Both the position numbers and the translations under genes were made by a program. Below, piece after piece: positions 47,205 through 56,082 of a stretch of 64,000 nucleotides of DNA (positions are counted from its first letter, which is position 1; each line of letters begins with the position of its first letter). The notes beneath the pieces are model-generated. The model ran no database searches. It saw only the letters and a list, made by a program, of their open reading frames with translations, and was not told the DNA's origin. The stretch comes from Neisseriaceae bacterium (GTDB lineage: Bacteria > Pseudomonadota > Gammaproteobacteria > Burkholderiales > UBA11063): the NCBI GenBank assembly GCA_947446595.1, contig CANFGS010000003.1:1-64000 (forward strand), written 5' to 3'.

Positions 47205-48110
47205 GTGAAATACGAAGAAGTTAATGGGGTTTTATTATTTAATAAACCTCTTGGGTTATCAAGTAATACAGCTCTTCAAAAGGTGAGGCGTTTATTTAAC
47301 GCAGCAAAAGCAGGGCATACAGGTACATTAGATCCACTAGCAACAGGACTACTCCCTATTTGCTTTGGAGAAGCTACCAAATTTTCGTCATTTCTTCTTG
47401 ATGGTGACAAAGAGTATATTGCAACTATCAAGCTTGGGCAAACAACAACTACTTATGATGCTGAGGGTGAAATAACTAGCACCTCAATAGTATCGTCAAC
47501 TCTAGACGAAATATTGGAGTGCATAAATAGTTTTAAGGGAACTATTACCCAAACCCCGCCTATTTATTCAGCTCTCAAAGTCAATGGCAAAGCATTATAT
47601 CAGTACGCTCGAGATGGTGAGGAAGTGGTAATTAAATCACGTGAAATTTGTATCCATGAAATAGAGCTACTCGAATATATAGCTCTTGATATAATAAAGC
47701 TTAGAGTATTATCAAGTAAAGGTACTTATATTAGAACATTAGCAAATGATATAGGACAAAAACTAGGTTGTGGAGCGCATTTGATGGGATTGGTTAGAAC
47801 AAAATCTAATCAATTTGAGCTTAATGATGAGCTAAGTATGGAATATATTATTTCATTAGAATTAGAGCAAAGGCGGCAATTATTACTACCTGTTGATATA
47901 ATGTTATCTGAAATGCCAAAATATGAGTTAAATGAGGATGATTTTAGGTATATAAAAAATGGACATAGCTTTATGCCGTCCACTTGTAATGATTTTGAAA
48001 AAGTGCGCTTATATAAGGATAGTCAGTTTTTTGGGGTAGCTAAGTGTTTGAAGGGGTTGGTCACACCAGTAAGGTTAATGAATACCAGTTGCTATCATTC
48101 ATATGCATGA
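47205..48110 (+). CDS. truB: tRNA pseudouridine-55 synthase
   Basis: A 301-residue TruB from the GTG at 47205, which gives VKYEEVNGVLLFNKPLGLSS, exactly where the family begins; the ATG at 47133 would add 24 residues derived from the tandem repeat. The catalytic Asp is in AGHTGTLDPLATGLLP (about residue 44), followed by IKLGQTTTTYDAEGE, PPIYSALKVNGKALYQYAR and GTYIRTLANDIG. It makes pseudouridine 55 in the T-loop of most tRNAs. The ribosome site is weak. No PUA motif is obvious at the C-terminus. Confidence 0.93.
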   Translation: MKYEEVNGVLLFNKPLGLSSNTALQKVRRLFNAAKAGHTGTLDPLATGLLPICFGEATKFSSFLLDGDKEYIATIKLGQTTTTYDAEGEITSTSIVSSTLDEILECINSFKGTITQTPPIYSALKVNGKALYQYARDGEEVVIKSREICIHEIELLEYIALDIIKLRVLSSKGTYIRTLANDIGQKLGCGAHLMGLVRTKSNQFELNDELSMEYIISLELEQRRQLLLPVDIMLSEMPKYELNEDDFRYIKNGHSFMPSTCNDFEKVRLYKDSQFFGVAKCLKGLVTPVRLMNTSCYHSYA

Positions 48111-48219
48111 ACAAATATAGGATGTGATGCCTTGGGGCATGCATGCTAGAGTAATAACTCAAGAGAAATTGAAGAAGTATATTTGACATATAACAAAAGA
48201 TGGTGCTAATTTTTTGATT

Positions 48220-48243
48220 CCCCTGCATTTTGAAGGGGGTTTT
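48220..48243 (+). terminator. Weak terminator-like hairpin after truB
   Basis: CCCCT (48220-48224) and AGGGG (48234-48238) form a short stem with a nine-base loop, then GTTTT. It lies in the 180-base gap between truB and the IS element. The rest of that gap has no recognisable gene. Confidence 0.4.
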
Positions 48244-48290
48244 GTGGTAAAATTTGTCCTTAATAAAATAAATGGCATCCGCTGACGTGA

Positions 48291-49330
48291 GCAGCAACAC
48301 TTTTAAATTTGTTTGAGCTATAATCTAGCGACTATGTATAATGGAGCTAAATTATGGATAAGTACAAACATTTAGGTGAGAATGAACGTTTTGTAATTGA
48401 GTTGATGTTAAATAAGGGCGATAGTCAAGGTGACATTGCCAAATTTCTGGGATATTCCAGGACAACTATTAGTCGGGAAATAAGCAGGAATAGTGTTGAT
48501 GGAAAGTACAACGCTACGCGGGCACAAGGTATGTATATATTGCGGCGTGAGTACCCAGAGCAGGATCGTAAATTCAATAAACTTAGTGACGAAGCAATAA
48601 AGTTTATTGTTGAGAACTTAAAAAAACGGAGCTCCCCCTGAGGTAATTAGCTATTTATTGAAAGCTGAATTGGGGATACAGATAAGCCGATATTTAATTT
48701 ATAAGTTTATCGAGTATAACATATACGTATTAGGTGGCAATTTACCGCTACCTAAGGAATCACGGTAAGCCCAGGAAAGCCAAAGTGGATGCCAGCAAGG
48801 TTAAAATAGTTGGCATAATAGGTATAGAACACAGACCGGAAATTGCCAGTAGCAAAGAAGAATACGGTCATTGTGAAGGTGACACAATAGTTAGCAAAGA
48901 CCACAATGGTATGGTAGTTACGTTAACTGAAAAGAAGACATTACAGGAATTTATAGTTCCGGTAGAAAATATGGACTCAATTACTGTAGCAAATGCTATA
49001 ATTGAGGTGTTTAAAAATCGGCCAGGCTCAATAATTAAAACCTTAACATTAGACAATGGGTTTGAATTTGCCCGGCATGATTTGATAACCAAAGAATTGG
49101 GGTGTGGTGTTTATTTTGCTAAACCTTATTGCTCAAACGATAAGGCATTGGTAGAAAATCACAACAGACTGATACGGGACTTTGTCCCTAAAGGTTCTGA
49201 TTTCAAGTTGATAAGTAAAGAATATTGGCGGGAAATTCAGGATATATTAAACAACCAGCCGCGTGAGATTCTGGGTTTTAAAACTCCGAATCAGATGGTA
49301 GCTCAAGAGCTTAAACTGTGTTGCTCTTGA
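48291..49330 (+). mobile_element. IS30-family insertion sequence, decayed
   Basis: An element of about 1.03 kb. Left end AGCAACACTTTTAA (about 48293-48306) is an imperfect inverted copy of TTAAACTGTGTTGCT (49311-49325) at the right end, and the transposase gene fills the space between, with its stop codon at the right inverted repeat. Size and gene fit the IS30 family. Two frameshifts break the transposase, so it is a relic. It sits exactly between the conserved truB operon and the O-polysaccharide island. Confidence 0.85.
48354..49330 (+). pseudogene. IS30-family transposase with two frameshifts
   Basis: The N-terminal part (48354-48641) has the IS30 helix-turn-helix: KYKHLGENERFVIELMLNKG, FLGYSRTTISREISRN. 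At the five-C run just before 48641 the frame shifts +1, giving PEVISYLLKAELGIQIS, and near 48735 it shifts +1 again to GNxYRYLRNHGKPRK and the DDE catalytic core: HCEGDTIVSKD (first Asp), LTLDNGFEF (second Asp) and KALVENHNRLIRDFVPKG (Glu). The stop is at 49328-49330. Removing one base from the C-run and one near 48735 restores a single reading frame of about 325 codons. So transposition in cis is not expected. Confidence 0.85.
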
Positions 49331-49359
49331 ATCCTGCGGGCGCGAAATAAGAGTATTTG

Positions 49360-50148
49360 ATGAAGATATTTGTACTTGCCTATAAAAACCAGAGATTATT
49401 ACTAAATCTTATCAGAAATGATTTTAAAAATAGATATCTAGGTAATCATTTGGGGATTGTATGGGCATTTATACAACCCCTTGTAATGGTTATGGTATAT
49501 TGGTTTGTGTTTGTACATGGTTTTAGAGCTACTCCTGTAGCGAATGTGCCATTTTTATTGTGGCTATTGGCTGGTATGGTTCCATGGTTTCTAATTAATG
49601 ATGCAATTGTTAGTGCAAGTAGTGCAATTACTAGTCAAAGTTTCTTAGTTAAAAAAATAGTCTTTGAAGTCAAATTAATCCCAATAGTCAAAATTGGTTC
49701 TGCAGTAATGGTGAATCTTGCATTTTGGGTTTTGATGCTAATAGTTTGTATCTGTTATGGTTATTATCCAAGCTTAATGTGGTTTCAGCTTATATACTAT
49801 ATGATTTGTATTCTTGCTCTGTCTTTGAGTATAAGTTTACTTTTATCAGCAGTTATGCCATTTATGCCAGATGTTGGACAAATAGTTAGTATATTTATGC
49901 AATTAATGTTTTGGGCCACCCCAATTTTTTGGAACAAATCTCTTCTAAAAGGACATATGGTTTTAATTTATAAGCTTAATCCCTTTTCCTATATTGTTAT
50001 TGGTTTTAGAGATTCATTAATTGATCATACTCCTATAATGGAACATTATAATCAAACTATTTATTTTTGGTGTTTAACTGCATTCTTATTCTGGTTTGGT
50101 AATAAAACGTTTAATAAACTTCGCCCACATTTTGCGGATGTGCTCTAG
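49360..50148 (+). CDS. wzm: ABC-2 polysaccharide exporter permease Wzm
   Basis: A 262-residue inner-membrane permease with six helices. NDFKNRYLGNHLGIVWAFIQP at the N-terminus is the classic Wzm/KpsM start; GMVPWFLINDAI and FWATPIFWNKSLLKGHMVLI are further family segments. Together with the ATPase it flips completed undecaprenyl-linked O-polysaccharide to the periplasm. The ATG at 49360 is used (a TTG is one codon earlier); AAGAG precedes it. It begins 29 bases after the IS relic, so its promoter may come from the IS end. The Wzt gene follows with a one-base gap. Confidence 0.92.
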   Translation: MKIFVLAYKNQRLLLNLIRNDFKNRYLGNHLGIVWAFIQPLVMVMVYWFVFVHGFRATPVANVPFLLWLLAGMVPWFLINDAIVSASSAITSQSFLVKKIVFEVKLIPIVKIGSAVMVNLAFWVLMLIVCICYGYYPSLMWFQLIYYMICILALSLSISLLLSAVMPFMPDVGQIVSIFMQLMFWATPIFWNKSLLKGHMVLIYKLNPFSYIVIGFRDSLIDHTPIMEHYNQTIYFWCLTAFLFWFGNKTFNKLRPHFADVL

Positions 50149-50149
50149 T

Positions 50150-51427
50150 ATGGATAAAGATATAGCAATCAAAGTAGAAAATCTATTTAAAGTATATAAG
50201 CTTTATAATGCACCCATAGATAGATTGAAAGAGGCGCTTCATTTGCGTAAGAAAAAGTATCATAAAGATTTCTATGCTTTAAGTGATGTATCTTTTGAGA
50301 TTAAAAAAGGTGAAACAGTAGGCATAATTGGAAAAAATGGCTCAGGAAAATCAACGTTACTAAAAATAATAACTGGTGTATTATCTCCTGCTGCTGGAAA
50401 AGTTACTGTTAATGGGCGAGTTTCAGCGCTATTAGAGCTTGGCGCTGGCTTCAATCCAGAATATACGGGGATTGAAAATATCTACTTTCAAGGCAGCTTG
50501 ATGAGGTACGAGCAAGAAGAGATGGATGCGAAACTACAAGAAATAGAAGATTTTGCAGATATTGGTGATTTTATTCACCAACCGGTCAAAATGTACTCTA
50601 GTGGTATGTTTGCCAGACTTGCATTTGCTGTTGCAATTAATGTAGAGCCTGATATACTGATAGTAGATGAGGCTTTAAGTGTTGGTGATATGGCATTCCA
50701 GTCAAAATGTTTTAATAAATTTAAAGAGTTCAGAGAAAAAGGAATTACAATTTTATTTGTAACACATTCTGTTGATACTGTGATTAAATATTGCCAATCT
50801 GCAATTTTAATAAATAATGGAGTAATTATAAAAAGTGGTGGCAGTAAAGAAACCGTTGAATTATTTCGTAAAATGATGGTTAATACTGCGAGAAGCAACA
50901 TTGTAGATGACTTTGGTAATGATGGTAATATACAACAACCAATACATTACAATTTAAAACAACAGTTGCCCTTGAACCCTAATGTAAATATTTATGGATC
51001 TATGGACGCTGAGATAATTGATTTTGGAATTATTAATCAAGATGGTGTAGTTACGAATCACTTATATCATGATGAAGATTATATCATACAAATTTCGGTT
51101 AAATTTAATGTGGATATATTAGATCCTATATTCGCATATACATTTAGGGATGTAAATGGATTAGAATTAACAGGTACAAATTCCTCGAATCTTAATCAAG
51201 AGTTTGGCTTAATAAAAAGTGGCGAGGTTATAACTGTAAAATTTAGTCAATCTATGATTTTAAATTCTGGGCAGTATTTTCTGGCTTTAGGTTGCGTTAA
51301 GTATTTTAGCAATAATTTAACAGTGTTTCATCGCATGTACGATGTAGTTGTTGTAGATGTGGTTTCTACTAATTTAGGTACAGGTGTAGCATTTACTGTG
51401 TCAGATGTTGAGATTATAAAGAATTAA
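50150..51427 (+). CDS. wzt: O-polysaccharide ABC transporter ATPase Wzt with C-terminal glycan-binding domain
   Basis: A 425-residue ATPase. Walker A GIIGKNGSGKSTLLKII (about residue 58), signature YSSGMFARLAFAVAI (about 147), Walker B ILIVDEALSVGD (about 170) and H-loop ILFVTHSVDTV. After about residue 240 comes a beta-sandwich (Wzt_C) domain of about 160 residues, beginning near DAEIIDFGIINQDG. In E. coli O9a and relatives this domain recognises the chemically capped end of the O-antigen, so it predicts a terminal modification on the exported glycan; the next two genes could supply it. The ATG at 50150, just after the Wzm stop, is preferred over 50096, which overlaps it. Confidence 0.94.
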   Translation: MDKDIAIKVENLFKVYKLYNAPIDRLKEALHLRKKKYHKDFYALSDVSFEIKKGETVGIIGKNGSGKSTLLKIITGVLSPAAGKVTVNGRVSALLELGAGFNPEYTGIENIYFQGSLMRYEQEEMDAKLQEIEDFADIGDFIHQPVKMYSSGMFARLAFAVAINVEPDILIVDEALSVGDMAFQSKCFNKFKEFREKGITILFVTHSVDTVIKYCQSAILINNGVIIKSGGSKETVELFRKMMVNTARSNIVDDFGNDGNIQQPIHYNLKQQLPLNPNVNIYGSMDAEIIDFGIINQDGVVTNHLYHDEDYIIQISVKFNVDILDPIFAYTFRDVNGLELTGTNSSNLNQEFGLIKSGEVITVKFSQSMILNSGQYFLALGCVKYFSNNLTVFHRMYDVVVVDVVSTNLGTGVAFTVSDVEIIKN

Positions 51428-51459
51428 AAAAATATTTTGTTTGGGATTATAGGTAAATA

Positions 51460-52347
51460 ATGACAGTTTTAAATCTTAAGTATTATAATGGTCAAGATCT
51501 TTATTCTGATGGAGATGTTGAAGATGATATATTAAAAATTGTTAAAAATAATACTGATTTTACTGATATATTATGTAATGATAATCGCTGGGCTGTGATG
51601 TACCATCTCACTCCAATTAGACAAAATTTACTTGAGTGGTATGATTTTGATAAGAATGGAAGTTTACTTGAAATAGGTGGTGGATGTGGTGCGTTTTCTG
51701 GTATGTTTGCTGATAAAGTTAGAGATGTTAAGGTAGTTGAATTATCTAAAAGAAGAGCTGAGATAATTTATAATCGTCATAAAGATTATGATAATTTGGA
51801 AGTTATTGCAGGAAACTTAAATGATATTCAGTTTGATGACAAATTTGATTATATCACTTTAATAGGTGTTTTGGAGTATGCCGGTAAGTTTACTGCGGGT
51901 AATGATCCTTATAAAATATTTCTGGAAAAAATAAAAAAGTATCTTAAACCAAATGGTAAGTTATTAATTGCTATAGAAAATAAATTTGGATTGAAATACT
52001 GGGCTGGAGCAAAAGAGGATCATACTGGGAGAAATTTTGATAGTATTGAAAACTATCCTCATGATAAAAGTATTCAGACCTTTGGAAAGTATGAGTTGCA
52101 AGAATTATTAAAGTCTGTAGGATTTGAATATACTGACTTTTACTATCCTATGCCGGATTATAAATTGCCAGCCGTTATTTATTCTGATGATTATTTGCCT
52201 GATGAAGCTACTATTTTCAATGATGTATCACCTAATTTTGATCAAGAGCGGTATATTCTGTTTAACGAACAATTGGCTTTTAATAACATTATAAAGAATA
52301 AAATGTTTGATTTTTTTGCTAATTCTTTTTTAGTGGTGGCCAGTTAA
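51460..52347 (+). CDS. Class I SAM-dependent methyltransferase, probable O-polysaccharide chain terminator (WbdD methyltransferase-like)
   Basis: A 295-residue methyltransferase. The SAM motif is LLEIGGGCGAFSGMFADKV (about residues 68-86), an acidic VVELSKRRAEI follows, and FDYITLIGVLEYAGKF marks motif III. Later LKPNGKLLIAIENKFGLKYW and YPMPDYKLPAVIYSDDYLPD are segments I know from methyltransferases fused to a kinase domain in polysaccharide clusters. Its stop overlaps the ATG of the kinase-like gene by one base. Directly behind Wzt with a C-terminal glycan-binding domain, a role in capping the non-reducing end of the O-chain with methyl (or methyl phosphate) is the best inference. Confidence 0.82.
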   Translation: MTVLNLKYYNGQDLYSDGDVEDDILKIVKNNTDFTDILCNDNRWAVMYHLTPIRQNLLEWYDFDKNGSLLEIGGGCGAFSGMFADKVRDVKVVELSKRRAEIIYNRHKDYDNLEVIAGNLNDIQFDDKFDYITLIGVLEYAGKFTAGNDPYKIFLEKIKKYLKPNGKLLIAIENKFGLKYWAGAKEDHTGRNFDSIENYPHDKSIQTFGKYELQELLKSVGFEYTDFYYPMPDYKLPAVIYSDDYLPDEATIFNDVSPNFDQERYILFNEQLAFNNIIKNKMFDFFANSFLVVAS

Positions 52348-53303
52348 TGAAAACTATATTTGCTAAATATAATCGTGAAAGATTGCCACAATTTCAAACT
52401 GTAACAAAAATAGTTGAACTAAAAGATGGGAGTCGTAAAGTATTTAAGCAGGCTCTAAATATTAAAGCTAGTGGACATATTGCTGAAGTATTTTCTAATT
52501 ATACTCGTTTAACAGACAAATATCCACATATCAAGTTAGTTAAACCTGTACTTGAAAATGACTTAACGGTTAGTTTTCCAATTGTTCAAGGCGTATCATT
52601 GGATAAATTATTAAAGCAAGCCTTGGATAATCAAGATAAAGAAATCCTTTTAGCATTATTAAATAAATTTATTTCCTATGTTGATAGCTTTGTGGATGAG
52701 CGTCAAGTTAAGTTTGTGCCATGTGAAAAGTTTAAAATCGTTTTTGGAGATTGGCAGAGTAAAGAGCTACAGGATACTATTAGTCTTGCAAATATAGATT
52801 TGATATTCAGTAATTTATTCTTGAATGAAGACGAAACGATAGCACAAATTGATTACGAGTGGGTGTTTGAGTTTGCCATACCAGTTAAACTGGTTTTATT
52901 TAGATCTCTTGCAACTCTTCTAAATAGATTGTCTAATAATATTATTCTAAGTGGATATCGAGAGGAAATTATAGAGTTTTTTGGAATTAGTATGTCTGAA
53001 ATTAGCGAATATACTGATAATGAATCTCAATTCTACAAATATGTATATGGCTCAGAAAAAAAATATTTTTTAAACAATAATGTTTTAAAATTTAAAACTT
53101 CTATATTTGAAGAATTACAAAGTAAAGATCAAGAGTTACAAAGTAAAGATCAAGAGTTACAAAGTAAAGATCAAGAGTTACAAAATAAAGATCAGGAGTT
53201 AAATAGTTTACTTAATTCAAAAAGTTGGAGATTAACATCGCCGCTGAGAAAAATATTATATTTTTTTAACAGTAAAAAAGAATGGAAAGATAGATGTTTT
53301 TAA
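52347..53303 (+). CDS. Kinase-like protein with C-terminal heptad-repeat coiled coil (WbdD ruler-like)
   Basis: A 318-residue protein. Residues 1-230 resemble the small-kinase domain found after the methyltransferase in WbdD-type enzymes: VTKIVELKDGSRKVFKQAL (possible ATP-binding Lys), FPIVQGVSLDKLL as hinge, then IDLIFSNLFLNED (about 150-162; Asp and Asn of a catalytic loop) and IAQIDYEW (about 167-174; metal-binding Asp). Residues 256-287 are four heptads based on ELQSKDQ, a coiled coil, encoded by a 21-bp tandem repeat. The end, NSKSWRLTSPLRKILYFF, is an amphipathic tail of the kind seen on membrane-anchored polysaccharide enzymes. In WbdD the coiled coil sets O-antigen length. It overlaps its neighbours on both sides. 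Kinase assignment is from pattern, not alignment. Confidence 0.7.
   Translation: MKTIFAKYNRERLPQFQTVTKIVELKDGSRKVFKQALNIKASGHIAEVFSNYTRLTDKYPHIKLVKPVLENDLTVSFPIVQGVSLDKLLKQALDNQDKEILLALLNKFISYVDSFVDERQVKFVPCEKFKIVFGDWQSKELQDTISLANIDLIFSNLFLNEDETIAQIDYEWVFEFAIPVKLVLFRSLATLLNRLSNNIILSGYREEIIEFFGISMSEISEYTDNESQFYKYVYGSEKKYFLNNNVLKFKTSIFEELQSKDQELQSKDQELQSKDQELQNKDQELNSLLNSKSWRLTSPLRKILYFFNSKKEWKDRCF
53112..53195 (+). repeat. 21-bp tandem repeat, four copies, coding heptads
   Basis: Units at 53112-53132, 53133-53153, 53154-53174 and 53175-53195. Copies 2 and 3 are identical, copy 1 differs by one base and copy 4 by two or three. Each codes ELQSKDQ (copy 4 ELQNKDQ). Twenty-one bases equal seven codons, so gain or loss of a unit keeps frame and heptad register. 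A slippage-prone tract inside a coiled coil. Confidence 0.95.
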
Positions 53304-55060
53304 TTTTTCTATTATGGATTTTATTTTATTATCCATGTGTTTTTGTTTTATTTCGGTATAAATCTATCCAAAATATTATTTTGGGTTTAAAACAAGCAAA
53401 ATCTGTTTTTATTATCATTTCTACTATAATCGTATTAAATGCATTTGTTATTTTTTACATCTCTCATGAAAAATATATATACTTCTGGGATTCCGCTGGA
53501 TATTGGGATATTTTACTTAATAGTATCAAATTTGTTTCAAACAGTACCTTTAATGAAACATTGATAAATTTAATAAACAGTATAAATAATGATGATTACA
53601 ATGTATTTGCTGCTTACCTACTAGTTCCTACGGCAAAATTTTTGGGTATCACTAGGCTAGACTATATTTTAAGTATTTTAAATTTATTCTTGATTCCTGC
53701 AGTTTTTTTTATTTCAATTATTATTAAACAAATTCTAATAGACTTTTTTAAACTTGAATCGATAAAATTTGAATATGTTTTTGTCTTAACTGCTATTTTC
53801 CCCCCCATCTTGTTTCCAATGTTAAGAGGTTATTTAGATGTACTAGGATTAATCCCAGTTAGTTGTTTGATTTTAATATTAATGAATGAAGAATTTAAAC
53901 GAATTAATATTCTAACACATTTAACAATTGCAGTCGCTATATTAATAATCTTGTTTTCTAGGCGATGGTATGCTTTTTTTGTGGTTTCATTTTTATTCTC
54001 TTTTGGGGTGGTTTTTTTAATAGAAATATTAAAAAATTCCAATAGATGGCTTTGGCTGCAAAAAGCTATCTTTAATTGGCTAATTACTTTTAGTTTTATC
54101 TTTTTAATACTATTTTGCTTTTTTAAAGGGTTTTTATTAAAAAGTGCTGGTGTTGATTATTCTTATTTCTATAGTGCATATAAACATGGTGGTTTTCTGT
54201 CCAATATTATCGCTTTAATTAATTATTTTGGCCTTTTTTTAATTTTCATATGTACAGTATCACTTAAAAAAATATTTAACCTAAAAATAACTATAGTATT
54301 ATTTCTTCAACTAATTATAGCGTACTACTTATTTTTTTCAGTTCAATCTTTTGGAGCACAGCACTATTATATTTTGACAGTGGCTATACTTGTTTTATTT
54401 TTTATTGGGTTTAATTTTTTATTAACACAAGTAAAATCGTCAAGTTCATTAATATTTATATTTATAGTGGTTGCATGGATATTGCAAAGTTATAATACTT
54501 TTATTATGCCTGTAAAATATTCTCATTTATTTATTAAATATCCAGAATACCCTCTTTATAGGAACGATATTGGAGATATTAAACATTTATCGCATGCAAT
54601 TGCAAATTTGGATGGTAGCATATACGTTTTAGCTAGTTCTGCTGAATTGAATGATGATATCTTAAGAAAAGTAAATATGCCAGAAAGTGATAACGCTGTC
54701 TCTAACATGCTTCCGACAAGTCACATTGATTTAGCATCAGGCTTCCCTTTTCAATTGTTTGATGCAAAGTATATTTTAGTTGCAAGCCCTATCGATCTAC
54801 ATGCAGGTCAAAAAAATCAACAGGATGTTTATTTTTTTGCTAATTATATTATGCATGGGATTTCTTTCGGAAAAAACTATACTAAAATAAATACTTTTAA
54901 AATTGGAAAACAAATTGTTGTAAATCTTTATCAAAAAACTAAATGTTTTACAGAAACTGATTTATTAACAATATCAGATTACTTTAGGGACTACTATAAA
55001 AATGATGATAGATTTAATAACTTATATCCTTTAATAAAAAAATATAAGTGCTTAAATTAA
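53294..55060 (+). CDS. Multi-pass membrane protein, probable GT-C type glycosyltransferase
   Basis: A 588-residue protein with about 11 hydrophobic helices in residues 1-420 and a soluble C-terminal part. An early periplasmic loop has FWDSAGYWDI, with acidic residues where GT-C enzymes hold the catalytic Asp; LFSRRWYAFFVVSF is another recognisable patch. GT-C enzymes use polyprenyl-phosphate sugars in the periplasm. The next gene encodes a polyprenyl-phosphate glycosyltransferase (GtrB/DPM1 type), which would supply such a donor, so the pair may add side-branch sugars to the O-chain. The start overlaps the upstream stop by 10 bases. Substrate unknown. Confidence 0.65.
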   Translation: MFLIFLLWILFYYPCVFVLFRYKSIQNIILGLKQAKSVFIIISTIIVLNAFVIFYISHEKYIYFWDSAGYWDILLNSIKFVSNSTFNETLINLINSINNDDYNVFAAYLLVPTAKFLGITRLDYILSILNLFLIPAVFFISIIIKQILIDFFKLESIKFEYVFVLTAIFPPILFPMLRGYLDVLGLIPVSCLILILMNEEFKRINILTHLTIAVAILIILFSRRWYAFFVVSFLFSFGVVFLIEILKNSNRWLWLQKAIFNWLITFSFIFLILFCFFKGFLLKSAGVDYSYFYSAYKHGGFLSNIIALINYFGLFLIFICTVSLKKIFNLKITIVLFLQLIIAYYLFFSVQSFGAQHYYILTVAILVLFFIGFNFLLTQVKSSSSLIFIFIVVAWILQSYNTFIMPVKYSHLFIKYPEYPLYRNDIGDIKHLSHAIANLDGSIYVLASSAELNDDILRKVNMPESDNAVSNMLPTSHIDLASGFPFQLFDAKYILVASPIDLHAGQKNQQDVYFFANYIMHGISFGKNYTKINTFKIGKQIVVNLYQKTKCFTETDLLTISDYFRDYYKNDDRFNNLYPLIKKYKCLN

Positions 55061-55114
55061 ATCAGATGCCTTTAGATCGTGTAAAATCAATATTTTTTTA
55101 ATGGGTTTTATTTT

Positions 55115-56044
55115 ATGAAAAAATTATCTATTGTTATACCTGTATATTTTAATGAAAAAAATTTACTGGATACTTATGCTAAATTAGCCGAAGAGGTCTT
55201 TCCACATCTTCCTGATTATGAATTAATACTAGTTGATGATGGTTCAGGTGATGACTCATATTCTGAGATGCTGAAATTGCGTGATATGAATGACAGGGTA
55301 AAGTTAATAAAGTTTTCGCGTAATTTTGGTCATCATATTGCAGTATATGCTGGTTTAGAGCATATAACTGGTGATTGTGCTGTGGTTATTTCAGCTGACC
55401 TTCAGGATCCGCCTAGTTTGATTGTAGATTTATATAATAAATATTTAGAGGGATATAAAATTGTTTTGGCTGTTCGTAAGGGGCGTGATGAACCATTTAT
55501 GCAGAGACTTTTTTCCGGTATTTATTATAAGTTAATGAAGAAATACGCAATTAAAGATATGCCATTAGGTGGTTTTGATTGCTTTTTAGCAGATAGGCAA
55601 GTTATAGAAACTTTAACTAAAATTGAAGAAAAGAATACGTCGCTATTTGCCCAGATATTATGGTTGGGATTTAAACGTGCTGAAGTATATTATGTTCGTC
55701 AAGCAAGACAAGTTGGTGAATCAAGATATACGTTATCAAAAAAAGTTAAATTATTATTAGATTCATTATTAGCCTTCTCTTATGTGCCAATTAGAGTGAT
55801 TTCATTAATTGGTGTAATTGACTGCCTGTTAAGTTTTACATATGCTTTGTATATTATAATTCATAAGGTTATGTATGGCTATTCTGTAGGTTGGTCATCG
55901 CTAATGGTAGCGATAATGTTTAGTTCTGGAGTGCAGATGCTTACCCTTGGTGTAATTGGGGAGTATTTGTGGCGTAATTTTGATGAGAGTCGTAAACGTC
56001 CACTATATGTTCTTGACCAGCTTCAAGGTATACGTAAGTTATAA
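55115..56044 (+). CDS. Polyprenyl-phosphate glycosyltransferase (GT2, GtrB/ArnC/DPM1 type)
   Basis: A 309-residue GT2 enzyme with two C-terminal membrane helices (about 232-255 and 265-290). Catalytic motifs are LSIVIPVYFNEKNL, LILVDDGSGDDS (donor Asp), VVISADLQDPPSLI (DxD-like, ADLQDPP is the DPM1/GtrB hallmark) and GESRYTLSKKVKLLLDS, which follows the RYT(L)xxK pattern of ArnC/GtrB. It transfers a sugar from a nucleotide donor to undecaprenyl phosphate on the cytoplasmic side. Paired with the preceding GT-C protein it fits an O-chain decoration route (inference). No flippase gene (GtrA) is seen next to it. Confidence 0.9.
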   Translation: MKKLSIVIPVYFNEKNLLDTYAKLAEEVFPHLPDYELILVDDGSGDDSYSEMLKLRDMNDRVKLIKFSRNFGHHIAVYAGLEHITGDCAVVISADLQDPPSLIVDLYNKYLEGYKIVLAVRKGRDEPFMQRLFSGIYYKLMKKYAIKDMPLGGFDCFLADRQVIETLTKIEEKNTSLFAQILWLGFKRAEVYYVRQARQVGESRYTLSKKVKLLLDSLLAFSYVPIRVISLIGVIDCLLSFTYALYIIIHKVMYGYSVGWSSLMVAIMFSSGVQMLTLGVIGEYLWRNFDESRKRPLYVLDQLQGIRKL

Positions 56045-56082
56045 AATAAGGTGCAAAAAATAAATAGAAAAGAAGGTATTTA

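Noticed and set aside
48116-48145. Another copy of the intergenic palindrome after truB
   Set aside because: It has ATGCC...GGCAT but neither the GTCAT nor the ATCCATG end, so it was not counted as a member.
48354-49330. Programmed +1 frameshift in the IS30 transposase at CCC-TGA
   Set aside because: A second uncompensated shift near 48735 is needed, and IS30 transposases are normally single frames, so decay is the simpler reading.
53112-53195. CRISPR array
   Set aside because: The 21-bp units are direct, without spacers, and lie in frame inside a coding sequence.
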